Source: Pseudodesulfovibrio tunisiensis
GTDB taxonomy: Bacteria; Desulfobacterota; Desulfovibrionia; Desulfovibrionales; Desulfovibrionaceae
DNA length: 64,000 nucleotides
Direction: 5' to 3'
NCBI RefSeq assembly: GCF_022809775.1
Contig: NZ_CP094380.1
Coordinates: 1,054,001 to 1,118,000 of the forward strand
Part shown: piece by piece, positions 1 to 8,930 of the stretch
How positions within the stretch are numbered: position 1 is the first letter of the stretch
How the letters are laid out: each line of letters begins with the position of its first letter
Notes under the pieces: model-generated
What the model saw: only the letters and a program-made list of their open reading frames with translations
What the model was told of the DNA's origin: nothing
Database searches by the model: none
Program-made: the position numbers and the translations under genes

Positions 1-10
1 AGTGTCAGCA

Positions 11-1045
11 TCAGGCCTTCTTTGCGCTCGCCTTGGCCTCTTCCTCGAAGATTTCCTGAATCTTGAGGACATCGTTTCGCGAACCGCAGTAGAACGGAAC
101 GCGCTGGTGCAGATGGTCGGGCTCGATGTCGAGGATGCGATTGACGCCGTCCGTGGCCATGCCGCCCGCCTGCTCCACGATGAAGGCCATGGGATTGCAT
201 TCGCAGGTAAGCCGCAACTTGCCCGTGGGCTTCTTGGGGTCGCGCACATCCGGCGGATACATGAAGACACCGCCGTACAGCAGATTGCGATGGAAATCGG
301 CAACCAGCGAACCGATGTAGCGCAGACTGTAGGGCTTCTTGAGCGCATTCCTGTTGGACTTGAAATAGTTCAACGCCTTGCGCATGGAGGGGCTCCAGTA
401 CTTGTAGTTCCCCTCGTTCACGGAATATATCTTGCCCTGCTCCGGAATCTGGATGTTGGGATGGGACAGCAGAAACTCTCCCACGCTCGGGTCAAGGGTG
501 AATCCGTGCACGCCGTCGCCCGTGGTCAGCACAAGCATGGTGGAGGTGCCGTACAGCACATATCCGGCGGCAACCTGTTCCGCCCCCTTCTGAAGCACAT
601 CGCCTGCCAGCAAAGGCTCTTCCGGGTCGCTATTGCGACGGAAGATGGAAAAGATCGTACCGATATTGACATTCACGTCGATATTGGAGGACCCGTCCAG
701 CGGGTCGAAAATCATGATGTAATCGCCTCTGGGCAGGGAATCCGGGACTTCGATGATGTCGGCATTCTCCTCGGAGGCCATGGCGCACAGCACGCCGGAC
801 CGGGACAGCCGATGGATCAGGATGCGGTTGGCGTATTCGTCAAGCTTCTTGACCTCTTCGCCCTGCACGTTGATCTCGCCGGTAAAGCCCAGAACATCCA
901 CCAAACCGGCCTTTGTCACCTCTCGGGCAATGATCTTGGCGGACATGACCAACTCGTTCAGGAGCCGGGAAAACTGTCCGGTCGCACCCGGAATCCGTTT
1001 CTGATGCAGCATAATGTGTTCTGTCACGGTGACTTGCTGCGGCAT
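11..1045 (-). CDS. fbp: Class I fructose-1,6-bisphosphatase
   Basis: Hydrolyses fructose 1,6-bisphosphate to fructose 6-phosphate, the committed step of gluconeogenesis, in the cytoplasm. The protein (344 aa, normal for the family) carries the metal-binding DPLDGSSN motif at residues 114-121 and an upstream acidic pair at about 92-93, both typical of class I FBPases. An in-frame ATG exists at 1072, but AGGAGG at 1051-1055 sits 5 nt before the ATG at 1045, so I take 1045 as the start (protein begins MPQQ). It is the last gene of a minus-strand series and ends almost at the window edge. The family assignment is secure. Confidence 0.95.
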   Translation of the reverse strand: MPQQVTVTEHIMLHQKRIPGATGQFSRLLNELVMSAKIIAREVTKAGLVDVLGFTGEINVQGEEVKKLDEYANRILIHRLSRSGVLCAMASEENADIIEVPDSLPRGDYIMIFDPLDGSSNIDVNVNIGTIFSIFRRNSDPEEPLLAGDVLQKGAEQVAAGYVLYGTSTMLVLTTGDGVHGFTLDPSVGEFLLSHPNIQIPEQGKIYSVNEGNYKYWSPSMRKALNYFKSNRNALKKPYSLRYIGSLVADFHRNLLYGGVFMYPPDVRDPKKPTGKLRLTCECNPMAFIVEQAGGMATDGVNRILDIEPDHLHQRVPFYCGSRNDVLKIQEIFEEEAKASAKKA

Positions 1046-1093
1046 GGCCACCTCCTTAGCCCACGTTTTCATGGAATATCCTTCGCCGAAGCG

Positions 1094-1882
1094 TTAAAAC
1101 AACCACCAGCCGGAATCGCCGTCCGCCTTTGGATCGACGCTTTCAGTGGCATAAATGTAATACTCTTCCCCGATGTATTTGACCAGCCAGGTGTAATATT
1201 TATCACCCACCTTGACCTGCCCCTGCACATGTTCCCTGAGAATCTCGTCCCATGGAAGGTCCAGAATTCCGCGCTCGTCCACCTCACCCAGAGACCAGAC
1301 GCCTCCGCCCGGATGGATGAACAGCAGCTCCTCGGGGTGGGGAGCCAGATTCAACAGGCTTCGGGGATCAAACCCCACGCCGATGAGTCCCTTGAAATCG
1401 ATGTTCTCGAAATAGGGGCGACCAATATACAGCTCAGCCCCGAGGTCGGCGTAGTCCACAACCGTAGCCATGGAAATTTCACGCCAGACGCCCCAGAATT
1501 CCAGCGGTTCGCTGAATTTCTTGATGGGAATCCCGGGCTGCTGAAAAAGAATTTCCCCATTTCCGTCGGTCACGAATACGCGATGCACCCAAGGAAACCG
1601 GGTCACGAGCAGCTTCTGCCAATTCTCGTCAGGCTTGGAATCCTTGTCTTCCACGAAACGAATCAGGGAAGACAGCGGCCCATCCACAGGCGTCATGAGC
1701 TTGGCCAGCTTTTCCTGATTGGGATTGGTGAACTGATAGCTGTCCGTATCGATTTCCGGCGGAGGATCAATATAATCCTTGGTAGTCTCCCAGGATTGCT
1801 TCACATATTTCTTGGTGGAGTGCCACGTGCTGCAACCGGGCAAAACCAAAAGCAAGACGAACAGAAGAACAGACTTTCTCAT
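1094..1882 (-). CDS. Predicted lipoprotein of unknown function
   Basis: A 262-residue protein with a lipoprotein signal peptide: a short basic start, a Leu/Val-rich core and the lipobox LPGC, with the acylated Cys at residue 17. It is therefore probably membrane-anchored on the periplasmic side. The mature part has the rhythm of a small ligand-sensor (Cache/PAS-like) domain, for example a segment around residues 100-125 reading as VTDGNGEILF, but I do not recognise a named family. The start is preceded only by a weak CAGGA. It lies 48 bp upstream of fbp and downstream of a TPR protein gene on the same strand; the context gives no clear function. Confidence 0.7.
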   Translation of the reverse strand: MRKSVLLFVLLLVLPGCSTWHSTKKYVKQSWETTKDYIDPPPEIDTDSYQFTNPNQEKLAKLMTPVDGPLSSLIRFVEDKDSKPDENWQKLLVTRFPWVHRVFVTDGNGEILFQQPGIPIKKFSEPLEFWGVWREISMATVVDYADLGAELYIGRPYFENIDFKGLIGVGFDPRSLLNLAPHPEELLFIHPGGGVWSLGEVDERGILDLPWDEILREHVQGQVKVGDKYYTWLVKYIGEEYYIYATESVDPKADGDSGWWLF

Positions 1883-1963
1883 AAAATCGATTGAATCCTG
1901 ACGGTAACAGGCCGCCCGATCACACGGACGGCCCGGTTTTCACAAAAACGGCGGAAGCCGAAA

Positions 1964-2773
1964 TCAGGCTTGTACCCGGGCCTCGAATCTGGCGGCAAGC
2001 GCTTCCAGAGCGCCGATGAGCCGATCCTTGGCCTGAGAGCCGAACACATCCCGATCCTCTTCGGTCGGAGCACGCATGGCGTCCCGCTTGCGCGCGGCAA
2101 TATCGGCGATGCGTACCTTGAGGTCTTCGCGAACCTCATCAACAGTGGCGTCGGCCAGCAGATCGCGATAGATTTCCAAGGCTCCGTCAAAGTCCCCCTG
2201 GGACGCGAGAAGCCCGGCCATGGTCTTTGTCCGAAGATTGCCGGAAACGGCTGAAATCTCTGGCTCGCCCTGCTCGTCCTCGAAGAAATCCTGATCCGCC
2301 ACATCCACTTCCGGCATGGCAGGCCGACGAACATGCTTGGCTGGCGGAGGCAGAGGCGCTCCCACCAAACGGTCGGACAGGGAAGACATGCCCTCGAATA
2401 CCACATCTGTCCAGCTTATTTCCTCGCCTTGCAGATTGGAGGCCACGAGCATGATGAAGACGCCGAGATCTCGGCGCTCCTCGGGGAGGCTGCGCGCCCA
2501 GGCCTTCCAGAACGAAGGATGCTTGGCCAGAGGGCCGATGATGCGCTCAAGCTGATCATGAACTTCGTCATCACGCTCAAGCTGGGTCAGCAAATCGACA
2601 AGCAGCATGCGTGCTTCCAGATAATCGGGATGCCTGTCCAGCCCGCGCTGAAGCGTGATGACCGCATCCTCGATCCTGCCGATTTCCACAAAAAGTCTGG
2701 CAAGCGGGAAAAACACTCTTGAGCCGGGTTCAAGGGAAAGAACTTCCTGATACCACTCAATCTTGTCACTCAT
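1964..2773 (-). CDS. Tetratricopeptide-repeat protein
   Basis: A 269-aa soluble protein whose first 80 residues hold at least two TPR units (for example the segment ending RGLDRHPDYLEARMLL), a helical scaffold for protein contacts. The C-terminal half has a predicted helical tail that also looks TPR-like (FDGALEIYRDLL). No signal peptide is visible. The start at 2773 is chosen over the ATG at 2782 because a GGAG lies 9 nt before it, whereas the same GGAG directly abuts the other ATG. The gene overlaps the end of the upstream ftsB-like gene by 8 bp, so the two are probably translationally coupled. The partner protein is unknown. Confidence 0.8.
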   Translation of the reverse strand: MSDKIEWYQEVLSLEPGSRVFFPLARLFVEIGRIEDAVITLQRGLDRHPDYLEARMLLVDLLTQLERDDEVHDQLERIIGPLAKHPSFWKAWARSLPEERRDLGVFIMLVASNLQGEEISWTDVVFEGMSSLSDRLVGAPLPPPAKHVRRPAMPEVDVADQDFFEDEQGEPEISAVSGNLRTKTMAGLLASQGDFDGALEIYRDLLADATVDEVREDLKVRIADIAARKRDAMRAPTEEDRDVFGSQAKDRLIGALEALAARFEARVQA

Positions 2774-3083
2774 CAGTCGCATCTCCGGTGTTCGGGTGGG
2801 TCCCGGCCTCGGGGAAAATGTAGAGTATCTCGTCTTTCTTGATGAAATTCATGCGTTCCCGAATGACTTTTTCCTGATACGCCCTGTCGGTTTTCAAACG
2901 ACGGATTTCCAGACTCAGGTCCATGTTTCCGGCATCCACGTTCTCAAGCCGCTGATGCAATACCTCATAGCGATTCTTGAGCTCCAGGTAGGCGAAGACG
3001 CCCTGATCTGTCCACATCAGCCTGACCACGAGGAACAGGTTGAGCAGCACCAGAAACGCCAGAAGAATGCCGCGTCCAATCAT
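2766..3083 (-). CDS. ftsB: FtsB/DivIC-like septum formation initiator protein
   Basis: A 105-aa bitopic membrane protein: one transmembrane helix at about residues 5-23, then a periplasmic coiled coil (about 30-75) and a short acidic tail. This is the layout of FtsB/DivIC proteins, which join FtsL and FtsQ in the division-site complex. The start at 3083 leaves 4 nt after the stop of the upstream gene; an ATG at 3125 would put extra charged residues before the membrane helix and overlap the upstream gene. The symbol rests on architecture; sequence identity in this family is always low. Confidence 0.75.
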   Translation of the reverse strand: MIGRGILLAFLVLLNLFLVVRLMWTDQGVFAYLELKNRYEVLHQRLENVDAGNMDLSLEIRRLKTDRAYQEKVIRERMNFIKKDEILYIFPEAGTHPNTGDATDE

Positions 3084-3087
3084 TGCG

Positions 3088-3372
3088 TCACTGCAACCGA
3101 GCGGATTTCCGCGAGTTGCCTTCATCTTCGGACTGCGCCAAGGGGCCCTTGAGTTCCTTCAGAAAGCTGGCCGTCGCCTTTTCGATCCGCTCCACATCCT
3201 TCTCGCTCAGGCTCATGCGATCCACCTTTTCGAGAAAGGATTTCAGAACCGCGAACTCGTCCAGCAACGACTGCCCGAGCTCAAGCTTCTCGAGCTCGGG
3301 CTCCAGGTCCAGAATGGTCTGGAGACAGTTCGTTATGCGGGCAAGGTGATTCAGGGAGCTGGAATCGGTCAT
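3088..3372 (-). CDS. Small helical hypothetical protein
   Basis: A 94-aa, mostly charged, helix-rich soluble protein with no signal peptide, membrane segment or cysteine pattern. The start at 3372 (protein begins MTDSSS) is preferred because a start at 3414 would overlap pgsA by 25 bp. It is packed tightly between pgsA and the ftsB-like gene, with 17 bp and 4 bp spacing, and is almost certainly cotranscribed with them. I do not recognise a family; the low-complexity helical make-up would fit a small adaptor or regulator. Confidence 0.65.
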   Translation of the reverse strand: MTDSSSLNHLARITNCLQTILDLEPELEKLELGQSLLDEFAVLKSFLEKVDRMSLSEKDVERIEKATASFLKELKGPLAQSEDEGNSRKSARLQ

Positions 3373-3389
3373 CAGTACCGTCCCGGTTA

Positions 3390-3974
3390 TCAATTCTCTT
3401 CCTGTTTTAACCACTTTTTATAGAAATTAACAAGGTAATTCGCCCCGGAAAACACGGTAAGCACAAGAGCCAGATACAACAGGACCTGTCCCAGAGGGAC
3501 CGGATTGTAGCCGAACACCGGGTAATGCCAGAGCAGGGGCACCAGAGCGAACATCTGCACGATGGTCTTGGCCTTGCCGAACTTGTCCGCGGCCACGACC
3601 TCGCCCTTTTCCGCAGCGACCGCACGCATGCCGGTCACCATGAGTTCGCGCCCCACGATGATGATGACCACCCAGGCAGGCACCTTCCAATCCGCCCCCA
3701 TGCGGACGAGCATGATCAGCACCGAGCCGATCAGCAGCTTGTCCGCAAGGGGGTCCAGGAATTTTCCCAGATTGGTAATGGTATTCTGCTGCCTCGCGAT
3801 CATGCCGTCGAACATGTCGGTCAAGGAGGCCAACATGAACATCAGACAGGCCAGGTAGGCCCCGAACCGGAATTGGAACCACATCTCCAGGTAAAGAAGC
3901 AGTACGATAACGGGAGCGGCCAGAATTCTGGCCAGGGTCAGACAATTGGGCAGATTCAGGGCTTTGCGGGCCAT
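3390..3974 (-). CDS. pgsA: CDP-diacylglycerol-glycerol-3-phosphate 3-phosphatidyltransferase
   Basis: Transfers the phosphatidyl group from CDP-diacylglycerol to glycerol 3-phosphate, making phosphatidylglycerol phosphate in the cytoplasmic membrane. The 194-aa protein has the full CDP-alcohol phosphotransferase signature D-x2-DG-x2-AR-x8-G-x3-D-x3-D, with the residues at D53, D56, G57, A60, R61, G70, D74 and D78, plus several membrane helices. Length is normal for PgsA. It lies 12 bp after the Mrp ATPase gene on the same strand. Confidence 0.95.
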   Translation of the reverse strand: MARKALNLPNCLTLARILAAPVIVLLLYLEMWFQFRFGAYLACLMFMLASLTDMFDGMIARQQNTITNLGKFLDPLADKLLIGSVLIMLVRMGADWKVPAWVVIIIVGRELMVTGMRAVAAEKGEVVAADKFGKAKTIVQMFALVPLLWHYPVFGYNPVPLGQVLLYLALVLTVFSGANYLVNFYKKWLKQEEN

Positions 3975-3986
3975 GGCATTTCTCTC

Positions 3987-4871
3987 TTAAGCGTGAGTGG
4001 TCGAGGCGGCTTCCAGGCTCTTTTCAGCGGCCTCGGCAACAGTGTCTGCAAGTTGGGCAAGCGCGGTCTTGGCGTACGAATCCTCTTCGAGCAGTACCAC
4101 GGGCGTTCCACGGTCTCCGGCAACCACGGTTGCGGGGTCCAGAGGAATGGCGCCGAGGAATTCCAGCCCGTACTTTTCCGCAAGATCGCGTCCGCCGCCC
4201 TTCTTGAACAGGTCGATGGACTCGTGGCAGTGCGGGCAGATCAGGCCGCTCATGTTCTCCACCACGCCAAGGATGTTGGCCTGAGCATACTGGAGGAAGT
4301 TGATGGATTTGCGCACGTCGGACAGGGAAACCTCCTGCGGGGTGGTCACCACCACGCACAGAGCTTCGGGAACGGTCTTGAGCACGGTCATGGGCTCATC
4401 GCCGGTACCCGGAGGGGAATCCACGACCAGAAAGTCGAGTTCGCCCCACTGAACGTCGGAGATGAACTGACGAATGGCCGAAGTCTTCATGGGACCGCGC
4501 CACAGCACGGCCTGATCCGGGTCCTTGAGCAGGGATTCCATGGACACAACGTGCAGATTCTCGTTGTAGGCCTTGGGCAGGATCAGGGAACCGCGGTCAA
4601 CGTCGAGCTGACCGGAAAGTCCGAGCAGGGTCGGGACGCTGGGACCATGAATGTCCACGTCCAGCAGGCCGACCTTGTACCCCTTGGCTGCCAGCGCGGC
4701 GGCCAGGTTCACGGAGACGGAACTCTTGCCCACCCCGCCCTTGCCGCTCATGATGAACAGCTTGTACTTGATCTGCGCCAGCGTGGACTTGATCATCTCG
4801 TCCTGAATCATCTGCTTGGCGCTCTGTTTGTTTTCCTTGCTCCCGGAAGAGCAGGAACTGCATTCGCTCAT
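3987..4871 (-). CDS. Mrp/Nbp35-family iron-sulfur carrier ATPase
   Basis: A P-loop ATPase of the Mrp/ApbC/Nbp35 family that carries Fe-S clusters to target proteins. The 294-aa protein has the deviant Walker A GKGGVGKS at residues 43-50, a DSPPGTGD motif near 151-158 and the family CPHC pair at 212-215, which bridges a [4Fe-4S] cluster in the dimer. The N terminus adds a Cys/Ser-rich stretch (Cys at 4 and 7), as in Nbp35-type members. In a cell this rich in Fe-S proteins, a role in cluster delivery is likely, but the specific client is not evident from the neighbours. Confidence 0.92.
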   Translation of the reverse strand: MSECSSCSSGSKENKQSAKQMIQDEMIKSTLAQIKYKLFIMSGKGGVGKSSVSVNLAAALAAKGYKVGLLDVDIHGPSVPTLLGLSGQLDVDRGSLILPKAYNENLHVVSMESLLKDPDQAVLWRGPMKTSAIRQFISDVQWGELDFLVVDSPPGTGDEPMTVLKTVPEALCVVVTTPQEVSLSDVRKSINFLQYAQANILGVVENMSGLICPHCHESIDLFKKGGGRDLAEKYGLEFLGAIPLDPATVVAGDRGTPVVLLEEDSYAKTALAQLADTVAEAAEKSLEAASTTHA

Positions 4872-4916
4872 TGTCTGTCACCTATCCTTAGTTAGTCAGC
4901 CGGACAGGGCCGGGAC

Positions 4917-5900
4917 CTAGGAAGCGGAACCGGGACGGCTCCGCGACAACATTTCCAATGCCAATACGGCTGCGGCACCCGCAAGGGCGAGGCCGACAGC
5001 GAGGAACAGCTCGGAGTCCACACCCGAAGGCAGGACGTTTCTTTCGCTCAGGACATGGACCTTGCCCCGGATGACCACAGAGTCGAGAATTTCCTTCCAG
5101 GGCCAGACCTTGCGAAGCGCGCCGAGCATGAATCCGGTCAGCACGCTGACCGTGGCCGCGTGCCAGTTGCGGAGAAGATAATGCAGGATACGGGAAAAGA
5201 CAATGATCCCGACCACTGCTCCGGCCGCAAAGGCCAGAATTATCATCATGTTATCCGCCAAAAATGGGTTTTTCAAAGTACGAGTCACGTATTCGTACTT
5301 GCCGAGCATGAGCAGAATGAAGGCCCCGCTGATGCCCGGCAGGATCATGGCGCAGATGGCCACGGCCCCGCACAGGAACACGAATCCCATGGTTTCCGGC
5401 GTGGACACGGGAATCATGCCGACAAGCAGATAGCTCCCTGCGGCCCCGAGCATGACCATGCCGATATTGAACGCGGAAAACGGCTCGATCTTCCGCCCCA
5501 CGATCCAGACCGAGGCCGCGATCAGCCCGAAGAACAGGGACCATATCTGTACAGGATGATTGACCAGCATGTGGTTCATGACCCGGGCCATGCCCACCAC
5601 GGCGGTCAGAATCCCGAACAGCAGGCAGACAAGAAATCGCAGATGCGCCGAAGCCAGGGCTCCGCGCACATCCAATCGCAGAAGACGACCGGCAAAATTC
5701 AGGTCAAAGGAACGGATGGCATCCACGAGCTGATCGTAGATTCCGGTAATGAAGGCAATGGTTCCGCCGGAAACGCCGGGAATGATGTCGGCCGCCCCCA
5801 TGCAGAACCCCTTGGCCCAGAGCAGCGCGGCGGAACGCGCGTTTCTGGGGCCGGGACCGGCCATCCACGCATCCCTGAAAGTCTTGATTTCCTCAGACAC
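4917..5900 (-). CDS. DUF368 polytopic membrane protein
   Basis: A 327-aa inner-membrane protein with about eight or nine hydrophobic helices and the DUF368 hallmark GAADIIPGVSGGT near the N terminus, followed by a related second copy (ILPGISGAFILL) about 160 residues later. DUF368 proteins are related to undecaprenyl-phosphate flippases (PopT/UptA group), so lipid-carrier recycling is a plausible role, which I infer from the family only. I prefer the GTG at 5900 because GGGGAG lies about 6 nt before it; the longer frame from 5957 would overlap pcm. The gap to pcm is 13 bp. Confidence 0.85.
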   Translation of the reverse strand: MSEEIKTFRDAWMAGPGPRNARSAALLWAKGFCMGAADIIPGVSGGTIAFITGIYDQLVDAIRSFDLNFAGRLLRLDVRGALASAHLRFLVCLLFGILTAVVGMARVMNHMLVNHPVQIWSLFFGLIAASVWIVGRKIEPFSAFNIGMVMLGAAGSYLLVGMIPVSTPETMGFVFLCGAVAICAMILPGISGAFILLMLGKYEYVTRTLKNPFLADNMMIILAFAAGAVVGIIVFSRILHYLLRNWHAATVSVLTGFMLGALRKVWPWKEILDSVVIRGKVHVLSERNVLPSGVDSELFLAVGLALAGAAAVLALEMLSRSRPGSAS

Positions 5901-5913
5901 CAGTTCTCCCCGG

Positions 5914-6553
5914 CTACCAGCCATGACGGCCGACGAGGTCCACGAAGGCCACGCCACCCATGTCGCGAATTTCGGTTTTTCCGTCTTTCTTGACCACCAG
6001 TTTCAGGCTCTGATGCCGCCGGGTATCCCCCACGGGAATCAGCATTCTGCCGTTGTCCGCAAGCTGATCGACCAGCGGTTGCGGCACTTCCGGACCGCCA
6101 GCGGTCACGATGATGCGGTCGAACGGGGCCTCGTCCGGCCAGCCCGTGGTGCCGTCGTCAAGCTTCAGCTTCACGCTGAACAGCCGCATGTCCATCATGC
6201 GCTTGCGAGCCGAAAAAAAGCTTGCGAATGCGTTCCACCGTGTACACCTCGGCTCCCATGTGCGCGAGCACCGCGGCCTGGTATCCGGACCCGGTCCCGA
6301 TTTCCAGTACCTTCATTCCGGACTCGACCTTCAGAAGTTCGCTCATGAGAGCCACGATGTACGGCTGCGAAATGGTCTGCCCTTCGCCAATGGGCAGCGG
6401 ACTGTCGCCATAGGCCTTGTCCGCAAGAGCCTCTTCCACGAAAATATGGCGGGGCACTTCTCGCATTGCCGCCAGCACGGCCGGGTCGGATATGCCGCGC
6501 GCCTTAATCTGTTCGCGCACCATGCGCTCCCTGACCCGTACGGGATCGATCAT
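5914..6553 (-). pseudogene. pcm: Protein-L-isoaspartate O-methyltransferase, frame broken at an A7 tract
   Basis: Pcm methylates L-isoaspartyl residues in damaged proteins using SAM. The first frame (6553 down to about 6213) gives a normal Pcm N terminus, including the SAM-binding [11 protein letters not shown] at residues 82-92 and the phase-typical TVERIRKLF. The second frame (about 6219 down to 5914) supplies the expected rest, including [13 protein letters not shown]. The switch falls on a run of seven A (6213-6219, U7 in the mRNA). Removing one base joins both parts into a roughly 213-aa protein of normal Pcm length. No other damage is visible. It may be a sequencing or assembly error, a recent lesion, or a slippage site. 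ATG at 6553 has AGGAGG 4 nt upstream. Confidence 0.85.
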
Positions 6554-6727
6554 CACTCCTCCTGAGCACCCGGGACTCCGGGCACGAATATCTGCGCGAT
6601 GCTGAACAGATTTTCACCGCCAAGTCAATAAAATGCCCTATCTTATGATTTCAATCCGCCGGCCATATTGACACAGGCCCGTCTTTCGGGAAGAGTTTCA
6701 TGAAATCGGAACCAGTTGGAGGACCGC

Positions 6728-7159
6728 ATGCTCAAAGTCAAGGACCTGATGTCCACGCCGGTTTTCTCTCTCAAGGAAACCGACTCGCTGCACAACGCGC
6801 GTTCGCTGATGAACCTGCAGCGCATCAGGCACATTCCCATTGTCAACGCGGACAACAAGTTCATCGGCCTGCTCACGCATCGGGACATTCTCTCGGCAAC
6901 CATTTCCCAGTTGGCGGAACTGGACCCCGAAACCCAGAAGGAAATCGACGCAGGCATCCCCATCCGGGAAATCATGCGCACGGACATCACCTCCGTGGAG
7001 CAGGATTCCCATCTCAAGGAAGCAGCCCAGTTGCTCCTCAACCACAAGTACGGTTGCCTGCCCGTAGTCTCCAGCGGAGAGCTTGTCGGCATCGTGACCG
7101 AGGCCGACTTTCTCCGGCTGACCATCAACCTTCTGGAAGCCTTGAACGACAAGGACTGA
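6728..7159 (+). CDS. CBS-domain pair protein
   Basis: A 143-aa protein made almost entirely of two CBS domains: the first at about residues 5-60 (starts VKDLMSTPVFSL, ends HRDILS) and the second at about 83-137 (REIMRTDITSV to EADFLRL). Such pairs bind adenine nucleotides and act as stand-alone energy sensors or partners of transporters and enzymes. ATG 6728 follows GGAGG with about 5 nt spacing; the upstream TTG at 6716 lacks a ribosome site. It is a single-gene unit with its own terminator. The ligand cannot be told from sequence. Confidence 0.9.
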   Translation: MLKVKDLMSTPVFSLKETDSLHNARSLMNLQRIRHIPIVNADNKFIGLLTHRDILSATISQLAELDPETQKEIDAGIPIREIMRTDITSVEQDSHLKEAAQLLLNHKYGCLPVVSSGELVGIVTEADFLRLTINLLEALNDKD

Positions 7160-7185
7160 CAACGTTTTTCCCCCGGCAACTCGGA

Positions 7186-7210
7186 GGGATGGCCCGGCCA
7201 TCCCTTTTTT
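7186..7210 (+). terminator. Rho-independent terminator after the CBS gene
   Basis: GGGATGG and CCATCCC form a 7-bp stem around a CCCGG loop, directly followed by TTTTTT. Confidence 0.85.
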
Positions 7211-7415
7211 CTTGCGCAAATGCAGTCATGGGCACTCCTCTTCACGAAAAGGCTCTTCCCAAGGAATTGTCCGAAAACCGAGTAGCACAAAGGGCTGAGA
7301 CCCTACCTTTTGCCCGAATCCGGGAAAGCGGCCTTGAGGTCCCGAGGGAAACTGTATAGACATAATCTAGACTTAATCGCCACCGAACCAGAAAACCCAA
7401 AGAGACGTATCAATC
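7211..7415 (+). other. Leader region of the M23 peptidase gene
   Basis: About 200 bp without a gene. It contains several short G/C stems (AGGG-CTGAGA-CCCT at about 7291-7304, CCCG-AAT-CCGGG at about 7313-7324, TCCCGAGGGA near 7340) and an A+T-rich stretch (7355-7380) that may hold the promoter. The pieces GCTGAGA and CCGAATCCGGG recall parts of known riboswitches, but no full consensus can be assembled. Confidence 0.3.
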
Positions 7416-8747
7416 ATGAGTACCAACGGAAAAAAAGGACTCGGAATCTGGATCCCGGCCCTGCTCGTCATCGCGGCGCTTGGCGCGGGCGCGTTTTTTC
7501 TTTTCAGGGACACCGAAGTGCCCGTCATATCCATCGGCCCGGACACCGCAACCGTCGGAGCCAAGACCCGGTATACGGTCACTACCCAGGATATGGGGCT
7601 GGGCCTGAAATGGGTAAAAATCTATGCGGTGCAGGGAGACAAACAGGCCCTGCTCGTGGACAAGGCCCTGCCCAAGGGAACAGCCGCCCTTGAGGAAACG
7701 GTCACTCTGGACAAGGCGGACATCAAGGAAGGCGCATTTTCAATTCGCGTCGAAGCTCGCGACAACTCCCTGTACCCGTTCGGCGATGCCGGACTGGCCA
7801 CGGTTTCCCGCGACTTTCTGCTCGACGCGACTCCGCCGCGCATCTATGTCCAGACCCACACCAACAACCTGAATCAGGGCGGAGCGGGCCTGCTGGCCTT
7901 CACGCTTTCGGAAACCGCGACCCGAGCCGGAATCCGTGTTGGCGAACGCTGGTTTCCCGCATATCTGCAACAGGGCGCCTCGCAGCAGAATCTGTACTAC
8001 TGCATGTTCACCATTCCCTGGGATACTCCGCCCTCCAAATTCGCGCCCATGATCGAGGCCGAAGATGCTGCTGGCAACATGACCAGCCGTTCCTTCAACT
8101 TCCACGCGAACGCCCGCTCGTTCCGCAAGGACCGCATCGGCCTGTCCGACAGGTTCATGGAACGCACCATCCCGGAATTCCAGGCACAATTGAAGGGTGT
8201 GGGAGGCTCCCTGCTCGACCAATACCTTTTCATCAACAATACGATCCGCACGCAGAACAGGGCCAAGCTCCTTGAGCTGGGCCGCAAGACCAGCCCGACC
8301 TTTCTGTGGAAGGGAACCTTTGTCAGACTGCCCAATGCCGCCAACCGCGCCCGTTTTGCGGATGCACGCGACTACATGTACAAGGGAAAGAAGGTGGATC
8401 ATCAGACCCATCTGGGCCTGGATCTGGCCAGCCTGCGCAACGCTCCGGTTCCCTCGGCCAACAGCGGCACGGTCGTCTGGGCCGATTTTCTCGGCATCTA
8501 CGGCAACTGCGTGGTGGTCGACCACGGATTGGGTCTCCAAACTCTGTATGCCCACCTCACTTCCATGAGCGTCAAGGCCGAAGATACCGTGACCAAGGGA
8601 CAGATCATCGGCCATACCGGCACGACCGGGCTGGCTGGCGGCGACCACCTGCACTACGGCGTGATAATCTCGGGCATCCCGGTCCAGCCCATCGAATGGT
8701 GGGACGCGGCCTGGATCAGAAACAACATCACGTCCAAGCTGAACTAG
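7416..8747 (+). CDS. Membrane-anchored M23-family metallopeptidase
   Basis: A 443-aa peptidoglycan endopeptidase-like protein. An N-terminal hydrophobic anchor (about residues 9-29) places the rest in the periplasm. A long middle region (about 35-300) has beta-sandwich character. The C-terminal M23/LytM domain holds the zinc ligands: the HxxxD of the HLGLD segment near 331-335 and the HxH of HLHYG near 411-413, plus the catalytic-side YAHL. All metal residues are present, so it should be an active hydrolase and not a degenerate EnvC-like activator. It is monocistronic, with a terminator at 8761. Confidence 0.92.
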   Translation: MSTNGKKGLGIWIPALLVIAALGAGAFFLFRDTEVPVISIGPDTATVGAKTRYTVTTQDMGLGLKWVKIYAVQGDKQALLVDKALPKGTAALEETVTLDKADIKEGAFSIRVEARDNSLYPFGDAGLATVSRDFLLDATPPRIYVQTHTNNLNQGGAGLLAFTLSETATRAGIRVGERWFPAYLQQGASQQNLYYCMFTIPWDTPPSKFAPMIEAEDAAGNMTSRSFNFHANARSFRKDRIGLSDRFMERTIPEFQAQLKGVGGSLLDQYLFINNTIRTQNRAKLLELGRKTSPTFLWKGTFVRLPNAANRARFADARDYMYKGKKVDHQTHLGLDLASLRNAPVPSANSGTVVWADFLGIYGNCVVVDHGLGLQTLYAHLTSMSVKAEDTVTKGQIIGHTGTTGLAGGDHLHYGVIISGIPVQPIEWWDAAWIRNNITSKLN

Positions 8748-8760
8748 CACCTCATCCGAA

Positions 8761-8786
8761 AGGCGGCCCTCCCGGCCGCCTTTTTT
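8761..8786 (+). terminator. Rho-independent terminator after the M23 peptidase
   Basis: AGGCGGCC pairs with GGCCGCCT around a short CTCCC loop, followed by a run of T. Confidence 0.88.
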
Positions 8787-8930
8787 CTGCCCGCAACTCG
8801 CCGCGTGTTGCTTCCAACCCCATACTTGGGTATTCGCTCCACCCTGCATGAAATCGACTGTCACAGTTCCGGCCATCAGCAACTTCGACAGCATTTCCCA
8901 CACCAGAACAACCACACGCAAGGAAAACCC

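Noticed and set aside
2-1894. A 630-codon open frame on the plus strand opposite fbp and the lipoprotein gene.
   Set aside because: It is the mirror frame of two well-supported minus-strand genes, with His/Gln/Gly-rich nonsense composition and no ribosome site. Several similar long frames in the window (for example 7740-9548 minus, 22866-24401 minus, 25888-27960 plus, 46169-48229 plus) were dropped for the same reason.
7285-7345. A TPP or c-di-AMP riboswitch before the M23 peptidase.
   Set aside because: Only isolated fragments resemble these classes. The order and the paired elements needed for either aptamer are missing.
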